Shown piece by piece: positions 57,234 through 64,000 of a DNA stretch of 64,000 nucleotides. Below the pieces are notes generated by a model. That model had not been told where the DNA came from. It saw only the letters and a list, made by a program, of their open reading frames with translations, and ran no database searches. The translations under genes were made by a program, and so were the position numbers. How positions within the stretch are numbered: position 1 is the first letter of the stretch; each line of letters opens with the position of its first letter. This DNA comes from Cupriavidus taiwanensis (GTDB taxonomy: Bacteria > Pseudomonadota > Gammaproteobacteria > Burkholderiales > Burkholderiaceae), in assembly GCF_900250115.1 (NCBI RefSeq), contig NZ_LT984803.1, positions 186,001-250,000 on the forward strand, written 5' to 3'.

Positions 57234-58751
57234 GTGAGCATCGCAGAAAACCGGCAACTGGCCGAAATCCATCATTTCATCGGCGGCGCCGTGCGCCGCG
57301 CCGGCGGCCAGCGCCAGGCCGACGTATTCAACCCCGCCACCGGCGAGGTTTCCGCGCGCGTGGCGCTGGGCACCGCGCAGGACGTGGCCGACGCCGTCGC
57401 CGCCGCCAGGGCCGCCTTCCCGGCCTGGGCCGACACCCCGCCGCTGCGCCGCGCGCGCATCCTGTTCAAGTTCAAGGAGCTGCTGGACCAGCACCACGAC
57501 GACCTCGCCGCGCTGATCACGCGCGAGCACGGCAAGGTGTTCTCGGACGCGAAGGGCGAAGTCACGCGCGGCATCGAGGTGGTGGAGTTCGCCTGCGGCA
57601 TTCCCAACCTGCTCAAGACCGATTTCACCGACAACATCGGCGGCGGCATCGACAACTGGAACCTGCGCCAGCCGCTGGGCGTGGTGGCCGGCATCACGCC
57701 GTTCAACTTCCCGGTGATGGTGCCGATGTGGATGTTCCCGGTGGCGCTGGCGTGCGGCAATACCTTCGTGCTCAAGCCCTCGGAGCGCGACCCGTCGCCG
57801 AGCCTGCTGATCGCCGACCTGCTGCGCCAGGCCGGGCTGCCCGACGGCGTGTTCAACGTGGTGCAGGGCGACAAGGAGGCGGTCGACGCGCTGCTGGCGC
57901 ACCCGGACGTGCAGGCGCTGTCGTTCGTCGGCTCGACGCCGATCGCCGAATACATCTACACGGAAGGGACCAGGCACGGCAAGCGCGTGCAGGCGCTGGG
58001 CGGCGCCAAGAACCACCTGGTGGTGATGCCCGATGCGGACCTGGACCAGGCCGTCGATGCGCTGATCGGCGCCGCCTATGGCTCGGCCGGCGAGCGCTGC
58101 ATGGCGATCTCGGTGGCGGTGGCGGTGGGCGACGTCGCCGACCAGCTGGTGCCGCGCCTGGCCGAACGCGCGCGCGCGCTGAAGATCCGCAACGGCATGG
58201 AGAGCGATGCCGAGATGGGCCCGCTGGTGACCGGCGCGCACAAGGCCAAGGTCGAGGGCTATATCGCCCGGGGCGTGGAAGAGGGCGCGACGCTGGTGAC
58301 CGATGGCCGCGGCCACCAGGTCGATGGGCACGAGCACGGCTTCTACGTCGGCGGCACGCTGTTCGACCACGTCACGCCGGAGATGACGATCTACAAGGAA
58401 GAGATCTTCGGCCCGGTGCTGTCGGTGGTGCGCGTGCACGACTTTGCCGAGGCGGTGGCGCTGATCAACGCGCACGAGTACGGCAACGGCGTGTCTTGCT
58501 ACACCAGCGACGGCGGCATCGCGCGCGCGTTCGCGCGGCAGATCCAGGTGGGCATGGTCGGCATCAACGTGCCGATCCCGGTGCCGATGGCGTGGCATTC
58601 GTTCGGCGGCTGGAAGCGCTCGCTGTTCGGCGACCACCATGCCTATGGCGAAGAGGGCGTGCGCTTCTACACGCGCTACAAGAGCGTGATGCAGCGCTGG
58701 CCGGACTCGATCGCCAAGGGCGCCGAGTTCACCATGCCGGTGGCGAAATGA
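57234..58751 (+). CDS. mmsA: Methylmalonate-semialdehyde dehydrogenase (CoA-acylating)
   Basis: 505 residues from GTG 57234 behind AAGGAAG. Aldehyde dehydrogenase fold, CoA-acylating branch: [45 protein letters not shown], and the catalytic Cys289 in [14 protein letters not shown]. The family decarboxylates methylmalonate or malonate semialdehyde to propionyl- or acetyl-CoA. It is paired with the upstream transaminase, giving a complete beta-alanine (or valine-derived) route. Confidence 0.93.
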   Translation: MSIAENRQLAEIHHFIGGAVRRAGGQRQADVFNPATGEVSARVALGTAQDVADAVAAARAAFPAWADTPPLRRARILFKFKELLDQHHDDLAALITREHGKVFSDAKGEVTRGIEVVEFACGIPNLLKTDFTDNIGGGIDNWNLRQPLGVVAGITPFNFPVMVPMWMFPVALACGNTFVLKPSERDPSPSLLIADLLRQAGLPDGVFNVVQGDKEAVDALLAHPDVQALSFVGSTPIAEYIYTEGTRHGKRVQALGGAKNHLVVMPDADLDQAVDALIGAAYGSAGERCMAISVAVAVGDVADQLVPRLAERARALKIRNGMESDAEMGPLVTGAHKAKVEGYIARGVEEGATLVTDGRGHQVDGHEHGFYVGGTLFDHVTPEMTIYKEEIFGPVLSVVRVHDFAEAVALINAHEYGNGVSCYTSDGGIARAFARQIQVGMVGINVPIPVPMAWHSFGGWKRSLFGDHHAYGEEGVRFYTRYKSVMQRWPDSIAKGAEFTMPVAK

Positions 58752-58767
58752 CCAGCGGAGCGCCGGC

Positions 58768-59118
58768 GTGAAGGTAAACCGCATCGTCGCCAACATCGTC
58801 ACCGCCGATCCCGGCCTGGCCCGCGCCTTCTACCAGGAGGTGCTGGGCCTGGACCTGCTGATGGACCACGGCTGGATCCGCACCTACGGCAGCGATGGCA
58901 CGGCGCGGACCCAGGTCAGCTTTGCCGTGGAAGGCGGCAACGGCACTCCCGTGCCCGCGCTGTCGATCGAGGTCGACGATGTCGACGAGGCCCACCGCCG
59001 CATGTTGGCCGCCGGCTTTGCCGTGGAATACGGCCCGGCCGACGAGCCGTGGGGTGTGCGCCGCTTCTTCGTGCGCGACCCGTTCGGGCAACTGGTCAAC
59101 ATCCTCGCGCACGCCTGA
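58768..59118 (+). CDS. VOC-family (glyoxalase-like) protein
   Basis: 116 residues from GTG 58768, 16 bases after mmsA. The vicinal-oxygen-chelate fold appears as NRIVANIVTADPGLARAFYQEVLGLDLLMD and VRRFFVRDPFGQLVNILAHA. Metal-ligand residues of the family can only be guessed. The reaction is unknown; co-transcription with mmsA is likely. Confidence 0.82.
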   Translation: MKVNRIVANIVTADPGLARAFYQEVLGLDLLMDHGWIRTYGSDGTARTQVSFAVEGGNGTPVPALSIEVDDVDEAHRRMLAAGFAVEYGPADEPWGVRRFFVRDPFGQLVNILAHA

Positions 59119-59292
59119 GCGCGGGGTTTGCCTGCCGTCAGTGCCGGCCTGGCCGGGCTTTCCTATCATTCCTGCAACGCGGTGGCCGGGCGCAAGTGAT
59201 GTATGCGTCCGGCCAGCGGCGTACACTAGCGCCCTTTTTCCCGGGCCCGCGCGTTGCCGCGGCGGGCCCGGCCACCGTTGCAGGGAGTCTGA

Positions 59293-60690
59293 ATGAGCTT
59301 GTTCCGCACCAAGGACATCGACGCGATGCTGGCCGTCGCGCGCGATGACGGCCTGAAAAAAGTGCTGGGTCCGGTCGACCTGGTGCTGATGGGCATCGGC
59401 GCCATCATCGGCACCGGCATTTTCGTGCTGACCGGCACCGGCGCGCTGACCGCCGGGCCGGCGCTGACGGTGTCGTTCGTGATCGCAGCGCTGGCGTGCG
59501 GCTTTGCCGCGCTGTGCTACGCGGAATTCGCCTCGGCGATCCCGGTGTCGGGCTCGATCTACACCTACAGCTACGCCACGCTGGGCGAAATCGTCGCGTG
59601 GATGATCGGCTGGGACCTGTTGCTGGAATACGGGCTGGCCACCTCGGCGGTGTCGGTGGGCTGGTCGGGCTATTTCCAGTCGCTGATGGCGGGCTTCGGC
59701 ATCAAGCTGCCGGCGGCGCTGAGCGCGGCGCCGGGCTCGGTGCCAGGCGTGCACACCGTGCTGAACCTGCCGGCGTGCCTGATCATGCTGGCCATCACCT
59801 GGGTGGTGTCCTACGGCGTGCGCGAGTCCGCGCGCGTCAACAACCTGATGGTGGCGGTAAAGATCGGCGTGGTGCTGCTGTTTATCGCGGTGGGCGTGTG
59901 GCACGTGCAGCCGGCCAACTGGCAGCCGTTCGCGCCGTTCGGCTTTACCGGCATCTTCAATGCGGCGGCGCTGGTGTTCTTCGCCTTTATCGGCTTCGAT
60001 GCCGTGACCTCGGCCGCGGAAGAAGTGCGCAACCCGCGCCGCGACCTGCCGATCGGCATCATCGGCTCGCTCGCGGTCTGCACCGTGCTGTACGTGGTGG
60101 TGGCGGCGATCATGACCGGCATCGTGCCGTTCGCGAAGTTCGCCGGCGTGGACCACCCGGTCTCGCTGGCGCTGCAGTTCGCCGGGCAGAACTGGGTGGC
60201 GGGCTTTGTCGACCTCGGCGCGATCCTCGGCATGACCACGGTGATCCTGGTGATGACCTACGGCCAGACCCGCGTGATCTTCGCCATGTCGCGCGACGGC
60301 CTGCTGCCCGAGCGGCTGTCGTCGGTGCATCCGGTGCATGCCACGCCGTATTTCGCCACCTGGACCGTCGGCCTGGTGTTTGCCGCGATTGCCGCATTCG
60401 TGCCGCTGAACGTGCTGGCCGAGCTGATCAACATCGGCACGCTGGCGGCCTTTACGCTGATCTCGGTGGCGGTGCTGGTGCTGCGCAAGACCCGGCCAGA
60501 GCTGCCGCGCGCGTTCCGCTGCCCGGGCGTGCCGGTGGTGCCGCTGCTGTCGATCGGCTTCTGCCTGTTCCTGATGGCACACCTGCAGGCGCTGACCTGG
60601 GCCGCCTTCCTGGTGTGGCTGGTGCTGGGGCTGGTGATCTACTTCGCCTATGCGCGGCGCAATGCCGTGCTGCATAACCACGGCGGCTGA
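59293..60690 (+). CDS. APC-superfamily amino acid permease
   Basis: 465 residues with about 12 membrane helices. The consensus glycine motif of helix 1 is clear (GIGAIIGTGIFVLTGTGALTAGPALTVSF), and FYAEFASAIPVSGSIYTYSYATLGE-like sequence follows. GVRESARVNN and FAFIGFDAVTSAAEEVRNPRRDLPIGI are family segments of the cationic/basic amino acid (CAT/YfnA) group. AGGGAG precedes the ATG. It may import the amine or amino acid used by the transaminase. Confidence 0.9.
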   Translation: MSLFRTKDIDAMLAVARDDGLKKVLGPVDLVLMGIGAIIGTGIFVLTGTGALTAGPALTVSFVIAALACGFAALCYAEFASAIPVSGSIYTYSYATLGEIVAWMIGWDLLLEYGLATSAVSVGWSGYFQSLMAGFGIKLPAALSAAPGSVPGVHTVLNLPACLIMLAITWVVSYGVRESARVNNLMVAVKIGVVLLFIAVGVWHVQPANWQPFAPFGFTGIFNAAALVFFAFIGFDAVTSAAEEVRNPRRDLPIGIIGSLAVCTVLYVVVAAIMTGIVPFAKFAGVDHPVSLALQFAGQNWVAGFVDLGAILGMTTVILVMTYGQTRVIFAMSRDGLLPERLSSVHPVHATPYFATWTVGLVFAAIAAFVPLNVLAELINIGTLAAFTLISVAVLVLRKTRPELPRAFRCPGVPVVPLLSIGFCLFLMAHLQALTWAAFLVWLVLGLVIYFAYARRNAVLHNHGG

Positions 60691-60693
60691 GCC

Positions 60694-62103
60694 TCAGCGC
60701 GCGCCGCGCTCCGCGGCCGCCTTCATGAAGGCCACCGCGCGCGGCTCATTGGCATAGGCGGCGTTGATGCGGATCCACGCCGAGGTCTCGCCGCCCGGGC
60801 GGAAGTAGTTGCCCGGCGCCAGTGTCACGCCAAACTGCTCGCCCAGCGTCACCAGCTCGCGCGAATCCTCGATACCCGGCGGGCGCGCCCACAGGAAGTT
60901 GCCGCCGGAAGGCTGGCAGAACACCTCCCAGCCGTTGCCGTGCAACTGGCGCACCGCGTTGGCGACGGCCTCGCGCACGCGCAGTCGCAGCCGCTCCACG
61001 TACTTGCGGTAGCCGCCGCGCTCCAGCAGCGCCGCGGTCACCGCTTCGGCAAAGTGCGAGCCGGCCACGCTGGTCAGCACCTTCACGTCGACCAGGTCCT
61101 TGACCAGCGCCTTGTCGGCCACCAGGTAGCCGATCCGCAGCGATGCCGACACCGTCTTGGAAAAGCCGCCGATGTAGATCACGTGCTCGAGCTGGTCGAG
61201 CGTGGCCAGCCGGTCGGTGAAGTGGGTCTGGAAGTCCGAGAAGATATCGTCCTCGACGAAGCGGAAGCCATGGCGGCGCGCCAGCTCGAGCAGCCGGAAC
61301 GCCACCGGCGGCGCCAGGGTCGAGCCGGTCGGGTTCTGCAACACGCTGTTGGTGAAGAACAGCTTGGGCTTGTGCTGGCGCAGCAGCGCCTCGGTGGCGT
61401 CCGGATCGGGGCCGTCGGGCGTGTGCGGCACGCCCACCAGTTGCACCCCGTGCAGGCGCAGCAGCCCGAACAGGTTGTAGTAGCCGGGATCTTCGACGAA
61501 CACCGTGTCGCCTGGCTTGAGCAGGTGGCGCACCACCAGGTCGAGCGCCTGGCTGGCGCCGGTGGTGATCAGCACCTGCGGCAGCTCCGCCGCAATGCCC
61601 AGCTGGCGCACCCGCAGCAGCACCTGACGGCGCAGCTCCGGATGGCCCATCGGCGTGGCGTAGTGGATCACGCTGTCGATCTCGTTGCGCGAGATCGCGC
61701 GGATCGCCTGGGTCAGGCCCTCCACGTCGCGCCAGTTCTCGGGGACGAAGCCGCCCGCCAGCTTGAGCGTGCCGCTGGGGTGGTTGAACTGCTCCAGGAT
61801 ATGGTCGGACAGGTCCTCGGCCAGGCTGGGGTCCGACCAGCCGCGCGCCGAGCGTCCCGCCAGCGGACTGTCCGCCACATAGAAACCTGAGCCCTGCCGC
61901 GAATCGAGCAGCCCCTGCGACACCAGCCGGTCATAGGCTTCGATCACCGGGAAGCGGCTGATGCCGTTCTCGGCCGCCAGCTGCCGGATCGACGGCAGCC
62001 GCGCGCCGGGGCGCGCCTCGCGGTTGCCGATCCACGCCTTCACGCCTTCGACGATCTGCTCGGTCAGTGGAATTCCGGTGGAAGCATCTAAGATGAGTTT
62101 CAT
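60694..62103 (-). CDS. MocR-type regulator (GntR HTH + aminotransferase), second
   Basis: 469 residues, a paralogue of the MocR at 54009. The GntR HTH (TEQIVEGVKAWIGNREARPGARLPSIRQLAAENGISRFPVIEAYDRLVSQGLLD) is followed by the aminotransferase domain with the PLP Lys in GGFSKTVSASLRIGYL. It converges on the permease gene with 3 bases between stops. Its promoter region (62104-62304) carries AACTGT motifs at 62137-62189, including a perfect GAACAGTT/AACTGTTC inverted repeat. Confidence 0.9.
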   Translation of the reverse strand: MKLILDASTGIPLTEQIVEGVKAWIGNREARPGARLPSIRQLAAENGISRFPVIEAYDRLVSQGLLDSRQGSGFYVADSPLAGRSARGWSDPSLAEDLSDHILEQFNHPSGTLKLAGGFVPENWRDVEGLTQAIRAISRNEIDSVIHYATPMGHPELRRQVLLRVRQLGIAAELPQVLITTGASQALDLVVRHLLKPGDTVFVEDPGYYNLFGLLRLHGVQLVGVPHTPDGPDPDATEALLRQHKPKLFFTNSVLQNPTGSTLAPPVAFRLLELARRHGFRFVEDDIFSDFQTHFTDRLATLDQLEHVIYIGGFSKTVSASLRIGYLVADKALVKDLVDVKVLTSVAGSHFAEAVTAALLERGGYRKYVERLRLRVREAVANAVRQLHGNGWEVFCQPSGGNFLWARPPGIEDSRELVTLGEQFGVTLAPGNYFRPGGETSAWIRINAAYANEPRAVAFMKAAAERGAR

Positions 62104-62136
62104 GGGCGATACCGCCGGGGAGGGGCGCGGGCAGGC

Positions 62137-62189
62137 AACTGTCAGGAAAAACTACTGAACAGTTCATCGAAAACTGTTCACAACTGTAC
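62137..62189. promoter_or_regulatory. AACTGT repeats upstream of the second MocR
   Basis: AACTGTCA (62137-62144), GAACAGTT (62157-62164), AACTGTTC (62172-62179) and AACTGTAC (62182-62189) lie 34-86 bases before the MocR start. The middle two form a perfect 8-bp inverted repeat. The motif shares the ACTGTAC core with the boxes near the first MocR. Confidence 0.55.
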
Positions 62190-62304
62190 ATGGGATTGTA
62201 GTGAGGGATGCGAATAATGGAAGCGTGGCGGAGAAGGGCGCCGGCATCCCCGTCCAGGGTGTTGCGGCAGCCGCGATGACCGCCGGGCTGACAAGGAGTG
62301 CAAC

Positions 62305-62652
62305 ATGCGCGAACTACGGACTTTCGAACTGGACCAACCCGGACTGCCGGTGAGCTGGCGCGCCGGTCACGGGCAGACCGTCTGCGCGGTGGCGGGCAAG
62401 CTGTGGGTGACGGTGGAAGGCCATCCCAACGATATCTGGCTGGAACCGGGCCAGGAACTGGCGCTGCCGGAGGGCTATCGCGTCTGGCTGTCCGGCGATG
62501 GCGCGGGGGCACGCTTCACGCTGGCGCAGACCCCGGCGCCGTGGTCGATGCAGCGGCTGGCCGCGTGGCTGCGCGCGCTGCGGCATCGGGTGGACGAGCA
62601 CAGCACCGATGCATTCGGCGAATGCCCGCGGATATGGGCGCTGTGCCGGTGA
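62305..62652 (+). CDS. DUF2917 protein
   Basis: 115 residues. DUF2917 has a cupin-like small beta-barrel pattern (LPVSWRAGHGQTVCAVAGKLWVTVEGHPNDIWLEPGQELALPEGYRVWLSG). Function unknown. AAGGAG lies 8 bases before the ATG. A strong terminator follows. The family is largely restricted to Burkholderiales. Confidence 0.85.
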   Translation: MRELRTFELDQPGLPVSWRAGHGQTVCAVAGKLWVTVEGHPNDIWLEPGQELALPEGYRVWLSGDGAGARFTLAQTPAPWSMQRLAAWLRALRHRVDEHSTDAFGECPRIWALCR

Positions 62653-62688
62653 GTCGGCCGGCGCCGGCAGTCAGCCAGGATGCGATGC

Positions 62689-62718
62689 AAAGGCCACCGG
62701 CAAGGTGGCCTTTTGTTT
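62689..62718 (+). terminator. Rho-independent terminator after the DUF2917 gene
   Basis: AAAGGCCACC pairs perfectly with GGTGGCCTTT (10 bp) around GGCAA, followed by further T residues (TTTTGTTTG). Confidence 0.88.
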
Positions 62719-62783
62719 GTCCGCGGCCCGCGGACACCTACTCTATAAGGACGCCGGCACCCCGCCGTCCGGGTTCCGCCCCA

Positions 62784-62814
62784 TTGATTTACGTTAACGT
62801 CAACGTCATACAAT
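62784..62814 (+). promoter_or_regulatory. icmF promoter with palindrome in a 19-bp spacer (MerR/LiuR type)
   Basis: TTGATT (62784-62789) and TACAAT (62809-62814) are separated by 19 bases. In the spacer lies TTTACGTTAACGTCAA (62788-62803), with the perfect core ACGTTAACGT. Spacers of 19-20 bp with a palindrome between the hexamers are the hallmark of MerR-family activated promoters. The ACGTTAACGT core resembles that of LiuR, the MerR regulator of branched-chain amino acid and acyl-CoA catabolism. Confidence 0.65.
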
Positions 62815-62922
62815 CGATCCGCCCCGACCCCGGGGCGCAGCCCGCGCGTTGGCAGCCAAGCCGGCACAGAACGGCGCCGGCGCACGCCGCGGTCGCAGCC
62901 AAGACCCGACACGGTGGAGACA

Positions 62923-64000
62923 ATGACCGACCTTTCCGATGTCCATGATGTGCGCCGCGGCGCGCCCCAGCCCAAGCCGGTGCAGCCAGGCACCGGCCCG
63001 GCCAACAAGGTGCGCTTCGTCACTGCGGCGTCGCTGTTCGACGGCCACGATGCCTCGATCAACATCATGCGCCGCATCCTCCAGTCGCACGGCTGCGAGG
63101 TGGTCCACCTCGGCCACAACCGTTCGGTCGAGGAGATCGTGACCGCGGCGCTGCAGGAAGACGCGCAGGGGATTGCGATTTCCAGCTACCAGGGCGGCCA
63201 TGTCGAGTACTTCAAGTACATGGTGGACCTGCTGCGCGACAAGGGCGGCGCGCACGTGCAGGTCTTCGGCGGTGGCGGCGGCGTGATCGTGCCCGACGAG
63301 ATCTGCGAGCTGCAGGCCTACGGCGTGGCTCGCATCTACAGCCCCGAGGACGGCCAGCGCATGGGCCTGGCCGGCATGATTGCCGACATGGTGCAGCGCT
63401 GCGACATCGACCTGTCGCGTTACGCGCCCGCCTCGCTCGATGCGGTTGCCGCCGGCGACCGCCGCGCGCTGGCGCAGCTGATCACCGCGCTCGAGAACGG
63501 CAAGGCCGATGCGGCGCTGGTGGCGGCGATGCATGCGCAGGCGCAGCAGGCATCGATTCCCGTGCTCGGCATCACCGGCACCGGCGGCGCCGGAAAATCG
63601 TCATTGACCGACGAACTGATCCGCCGCTTCCGGCTGGACCAGCAGGATGCGCTGTCGATCGCCGTGATCTCGATCGACCCGTCGCGGCGCAAGTCCGGCG
63701 GCGCGCTGCTGGGCGACCGCATCCGCATGAACGCGATCAACCATCCGCGCATCTTCATGCGCTCGATGGCAACGCGCGAGGCGGGCTCCGAGATCTCGCA
63801 GGCGCTGCCCGACGCGATTGCCGCGTGCAAGGTGGCGGGCTTCGACCTGGTGATCGTCGAGACCTCCGGCATCGGCCAGGGCGACGCCGCGATCGTGCCG
63901 CACGTGGACCTGTCGCTGTACGTGATGACGCCCGAGTTCGGCGCCGCCAGCCAGCTCGAGAAGATCGACATGCTCGACTTCGCCGACTTCGTCGCCATCA
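62923..64000 (+). CDS. icmF: Fused isobutyryl-CoA mutase IcmF, 3' truncated by window edge
   Basis: The ORF starts at ATG 62923 (GGAGA upstream) and is still open at the window end, with about 359 residues visible. The N-terminal B12-binding domain has [12 protein letters not shown] (Asp40-His42) and [11 protein letters not shown], followed by a MeaB-like G-protein domain: Walker [18 protein letters not shown] (about 216-232), the [20 protein letters not shown] segment and [13 protein letters not shown]. The mutase domain should follow outside. IcmF interconverts isobutyryl- and n-butyryl-CoA with adenosylcobalamin, and the fusion carries its own chaperone. It is characteristic of Cupriavidus and relatives. 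Confidence 0.96.
   Translation, partial: MTDLSDVHDVRRGAPQPKPVQPGTGPANKVRFVTAASLFDGHDASINIMRRILQSHGCEVVHLGHNRSVEEIVTAALQEDAQGIAISSYQGGHVEYFKYMVDLLRDKGGAHVQVFGGGGGVIVPDEICELQAYGVARIYSPEDGQRMGLAGMIADMVQRCDIDLSRYAPASLDAVAAGDRRALAQLITALENGKADAALVAAMHAQAQQASIPVLGITGTGGAGKSSLTDELIRRFRLDQQDALSIAVISIDPSRRKSGGALLGDRIRMNAINHPRIFMRSMATREAGSEISQALPDAIAACKVAGFDLVIVETSGIGQGDAAIVPHVDLSLYVMTPEFGAASQLEKIDMLDFADFVAI

Overview
The window is a GC-rich chromosomal segment that looks like a Burkholderiaceae betaproteobacterium, most likely Cupriavidus. Four things suggest this: the gene families, the fused isobutyryl-CoA mutase icmF, the long ThiE, and the DmeF-type metal exporter with a His-rich loop. The species is inferred from family resemblance; no search was run. 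Almost all of the sequence is ordinary housekeeping and catabolic DNA. The accessory parts are one IS481-family insertion, three copies of a palindromic interspersed repeat, and one inverted-repeat element.

Layout. 1-5.1 kb: the tail of an MqsA-type antitoxin, xth, pyrE, a patatin phospholipase, PPK2 and dapF. 5.1-10.3 kb: two overlapping LpxL-type acyltransferases, divergent metK behind a structured leader that resembles a SAM-II riboswitch, a roughly 0.75 kb inverted-repeat element without convincing genes, and the Kdo hydroxylase kdoO. 10.3-15.4 kb: an aldehyde dehydrogenase, a GMC oxidoreductase and an AidB-like acyl-CoA dehydrogenase. 15.5-21.7 kb: a TPP riboswitch and the thiamine operon thiC-thiO-thiS-thiG-thiE plus a GNAT gene. 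21.7-28.6 kb: a thioesterase, thiD, ahcY behind an SAH riboswitch, a holin-like membrane protein, metF, a TfoX-N protein, and the IS481 copy sitting in the tip of a palindromic repeat.

28.6-43.8 kb: a Mut7-C protein, 5-formyl-THF cyclo-ligase, lytic transglycosylase, an NDUFA9-like protein, a GST, cca, midA, a FolM-like reductase, folB, ttcA, a lipoprotein, glmU and glmS. 43.8-50.9 kb: a TetR-controlled phosphotransferase/DUF6285/acyl-CoA dehydrogenase cluster, an MFS transporter, and a LysR/Bug-receptor pair. 51.1-53.6 kb: bacterioferritin, tRNA-Cys, an ArsN2-like acetyltransferase and dmeF. 53.7-62.1 kb: a near-perfect operator-like palindrome before a 29-codon ORF, then a beta-alanine-type catabolic unit (omega-transaminase and methylmalonate-semialdehyde dehydrogenase) with a VOC protein and an amino-acid permease, bracketed by two MocR-type regulators. 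62.3-64 kb: a DUF2917 gene and the start of icmF behind a promoter with MerR-type architecture.

The genes fit together in a few themes. The activated-methyl cycle (metK, ahcY, metF) appears to be controlled by two different RNA sensors, one for SAM and one for SAH. Thiamine synthesis is under a TPP riboswitch. Envelope biogenesis is represented by the LpxL pair, KdoO, GlmU/GlmS and Slt. Several palindromes near 44.58, 51.97, 53.8, 55.5-55.7, 62.17 and 62.79 kb are candidate transcription-factor sites.
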